Below are positions 57,061 through 64,000 of a stretch of 64,000 nt of DNA, piece by piece. The position numbers and the translations under genes were made by a program. This stretch comes from Symbiodinium natans. Its lineage: Eukaryota; Sar; Dinophyceae; Suessiales; Symbiodiniaceae. The notes under the pieces were generated by a model. It saw nothing but the letters and a program-made list of their open reading frames with translations. It did not search any database and was not told the DNA's origin. How positions within the stretch are numbered: position 1 is the stretch's first letter; each line of letters opens with the position of its first letter. The stretch is from positions 112,001-176,000 of the forward strand of contig CAJNDS010000011.1 in assembly GCA_905221605.1 (NCBI GenBank), in the 5' to 3' direction.

Positions 57061-59099
57061 TCTCCCTCAAAGCTCGCCAGAGTGTGGCCTCCCGAACCAT
57101 TCTAAAGTGCACGGGCGCAGCTCCTGGACAACTTTTACACCCTTGGGAAAGTTGTATGGGACGTTTCTGGGAAACTCAGTTCGTAGAAGGTGCGCCCCTT
57201 GCCTGTCAGACCATTACCTACTCAGCAGTTGCCTTCATTGCGCAGTCGATGGTCACCAGCAATTCTTCCATAATTACCCCAGACCGCGAAAGGCAGCAAT
57301 GAACTTCAGGCACATCATGGCATTCCGGTAGGGCGGATCTTACCGTTCATGCGATGTAGTTGAAGACAGAAGAAGGATCGTTCCGAGGTCTAGTGTTGCA
57401 ATCCATGGTGACTGATGGATGGCTCCTTCAGCATGCGCGCAAGCATCCCTCGGAAAGCTTGTTGGAGGCCAACAACGATGTCAGAAGCTAGCTCAGAAAC
57501 TCTTGTCATTGTCACGATGCTGCGGTGGAAATCTGCACAAAGTTCGCTTGATGAGGCCGGCATTTCGAGTCGCAAAGCTTTGACGGGTTCGGATGGCTGG
57601 CTTGTACTAGTTACTAGCCCATGAAACATCTAGAGGTGGAGAGTTTTGGGGCAGCTTTGAATATGGCAGGGCGGTTTCCCTACCTTTGTCCCGTGCTCTC
57701 ATGCCCATGTTTCTACAAGGTTTTGCATTTGTGGCTTTTCATGATTCTAGCAGGTTTGTTCACCGTGATTTTGCCTGCAGCAAGGGCAGCTTTAGCAACA
57801 ACATACGGCAACAGGAACGACAACAGCAACGGAACTCACGCTCACTCGAGACACTGCTAGCGATCCACATAGCGTGTCCTGGTGAGACTATGTAAACGAT
57901 GTCATGTAGCTCCACATCTCCAAATCGTGAAAACCACATTGCTGTTCGTGCGAGGTAGTCACAAGTACTCGACGCAGTTTGGCTCACTCTTGCTCCACTC
58001 TTGCTCCGACACAGGGCCGCAACATGAATTGCATGAAGCAACTATAGCAGCTACATCGCTGAACGGCGCGGGAGGGTCGATGCAGAAACAGCAGGGCAGC
58101 TCAAGTCGTCTTCAGGGCTTGAGATGAGGGCGAAGCATGAAGCCTGGCATGCATAGAGCTTATTGGGAAACCTTCCAACGGACGCAAATTTTTTGCCACT
58201 CCCCTGAGAGGCAGAAATACAGAGAGATCATATCATTCCGGGGCCTTCTTTTGAAACAAAAAGGCAGAGGCAGCCTGCGTCTCACCTGCAAGAACCATCT
58301 TAAGAACCTGCAGGCCCGCCGTAGGTGCCTTGATTTCGGCTCAAGGATGCAAGGATGCTACCAAGAAAACATTGAGATCCCCGAAGCCCAAACTCTTGAG
58401 CTTTCTTAAAGCCTCTCAAGCCCTTAGAAGCCTTTGATGTTTCTTAGGGACGTCAGCTGCTCAGATGTGGATTTTGTGGAGCAGAAACCGGAGGCCCAGA
58501 GCGCTGGAAGATGGATCGTTCAAGAGTGTCAGGCTTCGGGGTTGAGGGTTCCGGTTGTTCGTCCATTTTTCGTACATGGAGGAGCGCCTGCCTTAGTTTG
58601 ATTGGAGCGGGGGCTCAGAATCTTGCGGATCGCAGCTCGAAGCCCACGAAGTCGACATGCGAATAGCGGAGCTCCCCAACCTGCCCTTGTATGTGTCAAG
58701 CTCGGTACAGCTAGGTGGTCAGATGTCTCGAGGGTGCAGGGCGTCAAACATTTCGGGCAGCTAGGGTAGCAGGGCAGCAGGGTAGCAACTGGCAGGGTAG
58801 CCAGCCGCAACAGCTGGGAAGGTAGCTTTACGCAAGCTGCTACCCCGGCGGACAGCACGAGGCCTCGGCGGGTGTAGTTTGTCTTTCACTTTCTTGCTGT
58901 ACCATACGAGATATACACACATCATATCATGGATGGTTCACAATGTATATGACTATCTACTCAGTCCCAAGACCGATTGCGAAGTGAACAGAGGTGAGCG
59001 CTCCTGGCGACGTGGTGAACATGGTCGTCAAGCCACCACCTCGGCAACTTGATACTCAATTTTCCGGCGTTTCCGGCTGTAGAGGAACTAGACTAGTGA
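57061..59099. other. Unassigned sequence, no gene recognised
   Basis: Frames are at most 109 codons. A microrepeat of AGGGTAGC/AGGGCAGC units occurs at about 58763-58803. An RNP1-like string in a short frame near 57714 is noted under rejected items. Confidence 0.45.
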
Positions 59100-60293
59100 C
59101 TAGAGCGGCCTCTCTGGATGAACTTCGTGATGTCGGAGAGGTTGAACAACAGTAACAACAGCAGGCTGCACCATGCTTCTCTCATTCGTGTGGAAATCTC
59201 TGTACTCTTGCTGCGGTCGGGAGCAGGGGGCGTGTGTACAAACCTTCGACCCACATCCGCATGAGAAGTTCTGCCAAGGCTCTGCCGTGCCACGGACGTA
59301 ATCTGCCTGTCCGGGCTCGGCGGCTGGCTTGCGGGAACGATTTGGGTCACCAGGAACCTGGATGGAGTTAAGGGGGACGAGGGGGGGGGGGGGGGGGGGA
59401 GGGGAGGGGGAGGCGTTTTCATGTGTTGCCCTTGGCGATCTTTTTATTTCTTGTTTCATTGTCAAAAGCCATTGAGTTGCATTCTTACAAGTGCTAAGGA
59501 TGCTTGGCAGAAAGACCTTGAATGTATGTACAGAGATGCTTTGTGAAGAACGACTGGCAAGCTTGGCGACCCTCTCCAACCCCGACGAAGTTTCAGCCTC
59601 CGAGATGAAGCAGACCTTTCTGATTGTGCTAATCTGTTCAATGATACGGTTTTTGCATCCGCATGCTCTTAGCAATATCTTTTGGTCGGTTGGTGACATG
59701 GGGCTGAGGCTGAGATCACCGTCTCTGATGTCTATGAACTCGTACGGCAGCACGTGTCTCACATGAGTTGAGGTGTGGCTCACACGAGCTGACTCTGCGC
59801 CTCCGACGTTGAGAGCCCCAATTTGTTCCATCAGCTCAATGGGAGTGGCCTTGAGCTGTCGGGACTCCCGTGGACGCGCAGCTTCCTCTTGCGGCCAGTT
59901 TTGCGCCGGTCGCCTTCGCAAGCGACGAAGTTTACGTCCACCCGGAGCATTGTTCTTCGGAACGAAGGGGACCTTGCAGACCCGATAAGGGTGCACCCTG
60001 GCCAAGCTGTGGCCAGTCCAGTTGCCTGACTTGCAGTTCTCTACAGTTTCCACCGAAGCCTTCCAAGGCGAGCTTTTGGAGTGTGAGAAGCGTTGCTGCA
60101 ATGAGGGCCTGTGGTACGCATCGTATCCAACTTTTCCGGAGGCATTCTTGACCAGGTCGTTGCCGTGACAGCTGGATCTTTTAGGCGCGGTGCTTTCAGG
60201 AGCCTCCAGTACTGGAGAAACATCTCCACCCAGCGAGGCATGCATCAGGCTTCCCGAGTGCTGCGTTTGCAGAGTGCCTCCTTCACAAGTCAC
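59100..60293 (-). CDS. Uncharacterised long open frame, 397 codons
   Basis: This is the only frame in the window much longer than chance. With about 4% stop codons per codon, a frame of 397 codons is expected far less than once in 64 kb. Residues 100-150 are strongly basic (for example GRKLRRLRRRPAQNWPQEE). Around residues 180-260 the make-up is balanced (HVLPYEFIDIRDGDLSLSPM, then SPTDQKILLRACGCKNRIIE). A polyproline stretch near residue 300 is encoded by the poly-G/poly-C tract at 59381-59410. No signal peptide, membrane segment or known domain is visible. The start is simply the first methionine. It could be a single-exon gene, one exon or a retroelement remnant. A frame open by chance in biased sequence also remains possible. 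Confidence 0.35.
   Translation of the reverse strand: MTCEGGTLQTQHSGSLMHASLGGDVSPVLEAPESTAPKRSSCHGNDLVKNASGKVGYDAYHRPSLQQRFSHSKSSPWKASVETVENCKSGNWTGHSLARVHPYRVCKVPFVPKNNAPGGRKLRRLRRRPAQNWPQEEAARPRESRQLKATPIELMEQIGALNVGGAESARVSHTSTHVRHVLPYEFIDIRDGDLSLSPMSPTDQKILLRACGCKNRIIEQISTIRKVCFISEAETSSGLERVAKLASRSSQSISVHTFKVFLPSILSTCKNATQWLLTMKQEIKRSPRATHENASPSPPPPPPPLVPLNSIQVPGDPNRSRKPAAEPGQADYVRGTAEPWQNFSCGCGSKVCTHAPCSRPQQEYRDFHTNERSMVQPAVVTVVQPLRHHEVHPERPL
59381..59413 (+). repeat. Poly-G tract
   Basis: Nineteen G in a row at 59381-59399, then A, four G, A, five G and A with further G. Run lengths like this are prone to sequencing and copying errors. The reading frame of the overlapping minus-strand open frame depends on the exact count. 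Confidence 0.95.
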
Positions 60294-62527
60294 ACGGCCC
60301 GAAATGAAGCAGACTCAGCTACCATGAGCGGCTGTGCCTTGGCGGTGAAAGTGGCAGCGTTACGTCGCCCGCCATGGCTCATATGGGAGGTTTTTATAAA
60401 GACTCGCGCGATTAGGTATCGCTTTGCCGTGCCCGCTTAGTCTGAGGGGTTCCACTGGCACATCTAGAATGTCCTCTAAAAGCATGAAGACGAACAACCG
60501 ATGAGTTTGCAACGAGCAACTTAGGCTTATGACGGGTTCTTACGCATTCCCCACCTAGGGGGCCAGACCCACGGCTTCAGGACTCTTGGCGGCCGCCACC
60601 TCTCCCTACCTTTTGAGGCTGCAAGGTCTTGGAGTCTGTGCGTAGGTTCCAAGTGCTAGTTCGCCTTCGCAGCTTGAGCAGATGACGCGGGCGCCGGGAT
60701 GACAACTGTCCACTAGATACCACGATTATCAGCTTGCGGGCGACTGTAACTTTTGTGGAGTCAAGTTTTTATGGGCCCAAGTGAAGGTGACCACTCTGCA
60801 CAGGCCACCGGGCCATTGATAAACCCCGATAGCTGTTGCTCGCTCGGCGTGGGCCGATGCTCTTGCAACCTGCGTCCCTCTTCACCTTGTGGGCGCAGGT
60901 GGCTTAGCCGCCTCAGAGCGCGCAGTCGAAGTTACGACGCGCTCGACATGCTTTAGTCACGGCCTGCGCGCCGATGTCTTTTGCATAGGGTCGACACTGA
61001 ACTAAGTGATGCACTCATCAAAGGGTGGCAAAAAGTACACCATATACTTACATTAAACCATAGTCAGTCCTGCGGTAGGTTCAAAATGTAGCAAGCATAG
61101 AATGAATTATTTTCTGCACGATCTTTGGGTGTTCTACCTGGTGCCCAAGGCCGGAGCGACGGCGCATTTGGGCACCAACTTTGTTCCAGACGCTGCGCGC
61201 CTCACGCAGCAGCTCTGCTTTTTCCATCTTTTTCCCAAACTTAGAAGTCTCTTGGCCGATCTCGTTGGCAGGGTGAAGCGGAGACCCAATACTGGGCCGC
61301 ATCACGATGCTGACCTCGTAGGCCCGGCGGCTCCTGCCCAACGGAATCTCCAGGGATGATCTTGGAGCAGGGGGGCCAGTGGGGGTTTGTCAGTGCCTCT
61401 CCCTGTTGTGCCATACCAGCAAACGCAGGGCGGATGGCATAAGTGAGTCAGCGCAAGGGAAGCCTGATTGTGTGCCTCGGCCTGCTGGCGCCCGCCAGAA
61501 CCCCCGGGCAGGGCCACATGGCGGCCTCCGGCGCCCGACCACCTGAGCCTGAAACTGCATCGGGAGGCGTGGCGTGCCCCTGCGGGCCGGGTAAGATGGC
61601 ATCGCGGAAGCGGAACGTTACTGAGATGTTAGCAACACAACCCACACAGGCTGGGATACTCTCCTCCAGCCCCTCCCGCGCCCTCACAACCTCGAGGCAG
61701 GCCCTCCACCCACTGAAAATGCAGGGCTTGGCACTCCTGTTTTGGGAAGCAGCGCATGAGACCCTGAGATCCAAGTATGCAGATGGCAGTGCTGGCAAAA
61801 TCTGCACTGCTCTCATGCGAATCTCATCCTATGCTGTGGATCCTTCAGCACATTCTCCGCGACCACCTGCCACACTGCTATTCTCAATTTTGGCTTCAGT
61901 GGCCAGCCGTGACCTGCCACAGCTACGACCGGCGACAGGCAGCCTTCCATGGAAGGCTCGCGAGGTGACCCCGGGCTGATCCTGGAGCTCTGCCTGTGTG
62001 GACCCAGGAGCAGATGGCATTTTCTGGGCAACCCACATGCTGCATGCAGCGCTACATGACCGGCCTCGCTGACATCCACCCTTCGGCTTCGTGCTTGTAA
62101 CGGGGCGATGCTCCTCCCTTCCACGCTCATCAATGTCGCTTCAGCTCGGCGGCAGCTGTAAGCCCTGGCGACGAGAGTGGCGGTCCAGCAGGCATCAATC
62201 AATGCACGCAGTGGGTCTCCGCAGGCTTGTGCCCATCATTTGAGCGCGCTGTCACAGCCCCATGAGTGTGGAAGGCATCAGTGCCGTCGGAACTATCTTC
62301 AAGTGCCCAGCTAGGTTGCAAAGCCCGAAGGGGGCCGAAAGGGCCTTGAGACTATGCCACAGTTCTTGAGACCAGAAAACGCAAAGACGGGAAGCCTGGT
62401 TTCAAAGCCTCGGTTGGCGCTCGCACAAATATAGCACAAAGAAGCCAGCGAGCATGCCAGCCCATAATGAAGCGAAAAGATAACCGGTGGCCCCTGACTG
62501 CCGCTGGCTTGTGAAGCACCACCACTA
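60294..62527. other. Unassigned sequence, no gene recognised
   Basis: Frames up to 178 codons (61443-61979 plus). The minus-strand frame at 61081-61341 and the plus-strand frame at 61102-61359 overlap and both have a protein-like make-up, so at most one is real. No family is recognised. Confidence 0.4.
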
Positions 62528-64000
62528 AGGTACACTTGGTCGGGAGCATGGATGCTTCGTGCATAGCATGCCGATGCTGCACATGTGCAACCGCTGTGCT
62601 GTCCCGCTTGGAGCTCAGGAGCTCGTTTCTATGAGGGTCGGCAGGCGCACGGCACGGAATTCGAATTCGCCGACGTGCAATGTGGGCTCCAAAGTCCAAA
62701 GCGTTCCATGCACAGCAAGTTCCGCAAGAACTTCGGCGGCTGTTGTCCGAATTGTTTTGATGCAGTGTGGACTGATTCAAGACATGAGCCTCCTGTCACC
62801 AGCCAAAGTGATCACAAACCTGTCGGACGAGCAGCGCGGCCTAGGAGTGCTGGCCCCATCTGGCCTCTCTTTACCCACGTAGCGGAAGCCGTGGGTAGGT
62901 TTGAGCACTAATGTTCGCACCCTCGGTAGTGTTCTGAATCAGCGGGGCTTAAACACCGGCCCAGTCTCATGGCAATGCGTGCTGCGTCTCTGGATGCGCC
63001 TAGAATGCTAGAGCTTGCCGTGACCTCCAACATCAGACCGAGCCCCAGCCCGTTGAGCCGCAGATCGTTGCATGCGCATGAGCTGCAGTCAGGCTGCTCA
63101 GAGGATCACAGCTGCACAATGATACTCACGTCGTATGGAAGGGATGCCAGAGGCCCGTGAACGCTGCCCAACGTGGGCTCCGAAGTCCTGAGCGTTCCAT
63201 GCACGCCAAGATTCGCATTCGCAACAACTTCGGGCGGTTGAGTTTTCGATGAAGTGTGGAATGGTTCAAGACATGAGCTTCCTGTCACCAACTAAATATT
63301 TACAAAACGTCGGACGAGAAGCGCCCAGCGCGCGCTAGAAGTGCTGGCCCCTATAAACCCACCTAGCTCTTGACACTGAAGCCTCGGGTCTGTCTGACTG
63401 CTTGCCGCTTGCTGCCATGTTCGCACCCTCTATTCCTCGATCGTGTTCTCAATCAGCCGGGGTTAAGCAACGGCCCAGTCTCATGGCAATGCGTGCTGCG
63501 TTTCTGGATGCGCCTAGAGTGCCAGAGCTTGCCGTGACCTCCAAGATCAGACGGCACTGCAGATCGTTGGAGGTGCGTGAGATGCGCTCGGGCATCTCAG
63601 AAGATCTCAGCTGCATAGCGACAATGACAATCACTTTGTATGTAAGTGAAGCCAGACGCCATTGACTCAGTGACCGCTGCCCCCACCCCCACTCATCGTC
63701 CAACTGGATGAGTTGGTGGCTACACAGCGGCTCTTGCACAGGTATGCTTTGCAGATTCAGGGCCAAGGGCCTCTTCAGTTTTCAGCTCACATTCAAGGCC
63801 AGCAGCTTGGTTGGAAGCAGGTTAAACTTGTAGAGCCTATCAATGATGCAGCATCACTAAAGTGCACTTGGTCTCGCTGGCAGGGAGCATGGATGCTGCG
63901 TGCATAGCATGCCGATGCTGCACATGTGCAACCGCTGTGCTGTCCCGCTTGGAGCTCAGGAGCTCGTTTCTATGAGGGTCGGCAGGCGCAAGACGTGAAG
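62528..64000. repeat. Nested duplications continuing past the window end
   Basis: A segment from GAGCATGGATGC to GGGTCGGCAGGCGCA at 62545-62649 recurs nearly unchanged at 63885-63990, 1340 bp later. Between them a block is duplicated: GTGGGCTCC at 62682 and 63173, GCGTTCCATGCAC at 62701 and 63192, TCAAGACATGAGC at about 62777 and 63267, and GGCCCAGTCTCATGGCAATG at 62958 and 63474. The outer repeat is almost identical, while the inner block is diverged. The window ends inside the second outer copy. Confidence 0.85.

Noticed and set aside
57714-57740. RNP1-like string QGFAFVAF in a short plus-strand frame
   Set aside because: No RNP2 or other RRM strands upstream or downstream in frame, and the frame is only 69 codons.

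Overview
The window looks like nuclear DNA of a eukaryote with a large, repeat-rich, gene-poor genome. A dinoflagellate, perhaps of the Symbiodiniaceae, is my best guess. The base composition is about 55% G+C by eye. There are no closely packed genes, operons or ribosome binding sites. Almost every open frame is of chance length, and most are shadows of repeats. The one clear protein homology is a broken Ty1/copia-type reverse transcriptase on the minus strand at about 52.2-53.0 kb. Its motif-A style (DVSVAFMQA, then NGLRVGPLSWY) resembles copia elements I associate with dinoflagellate genomes. That taxonomic step is inference; no rRNA, organelle gene or spliced-leader gene confirms it.

Layout. 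0-11 kb: unassigned sequence with small tandem duplications (420 bp x2 at 0.5 kb, a perfect 64 bp pair at 4.5 kb, 256 bp x2 at 8.1 kb). 11.1-12.1 kb: a 75 bp direct duplication, a segment shared with 50.5 kb, and a diverged relative of the 38-46 kb array. 12.5-14.2 kb: a 629 bp tandem array with one internally deleted copy, passing directly into a 325/301 bp array (14.2-15.2 kb). 17.2-22.65 kb: a recent tandem duplication of a 2.5-2.9 kb block, with about 400 bp particular to the second copy. 24.4-25.5 and 55.3-56.4 kb: two copies of one dispersed repeat of about 1.05 kb. 30.4-31.9 kb: six units of about 270 bp that alternate between two types. 33.7-34.6 kb: a 541 bp tandem duplication. 35.5 kb: a G-tract element bracketed by inverted repeats. 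37.6-46.1 kb: the largest structure, five units of about 1.6 kb, each built from diverged sub-repeats of roughly 350-480 bp. 49.8-53.2 kb: remnants of at least two minus-strand copia-like elements (protease fragment and reverse transcriptase). 59.1-60.3 kb: one minus-strand frame of 397 codons, the only frame longer than chance predicts. 62.5-64 kb: nested duplications running off the window end.

No intact gene of known function, RNA gene, CRISPR array, origin or regulatory site could be supported. What unites the window is its history: repeated rounds of local duplication, partial deletion and homogenisation, plus decayed retroelements. The 37.6-46.1 kb array and the alternating 30.4-31.9 kb array are the best candidates for undescribed structure. 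I see no evidence for a function of either.
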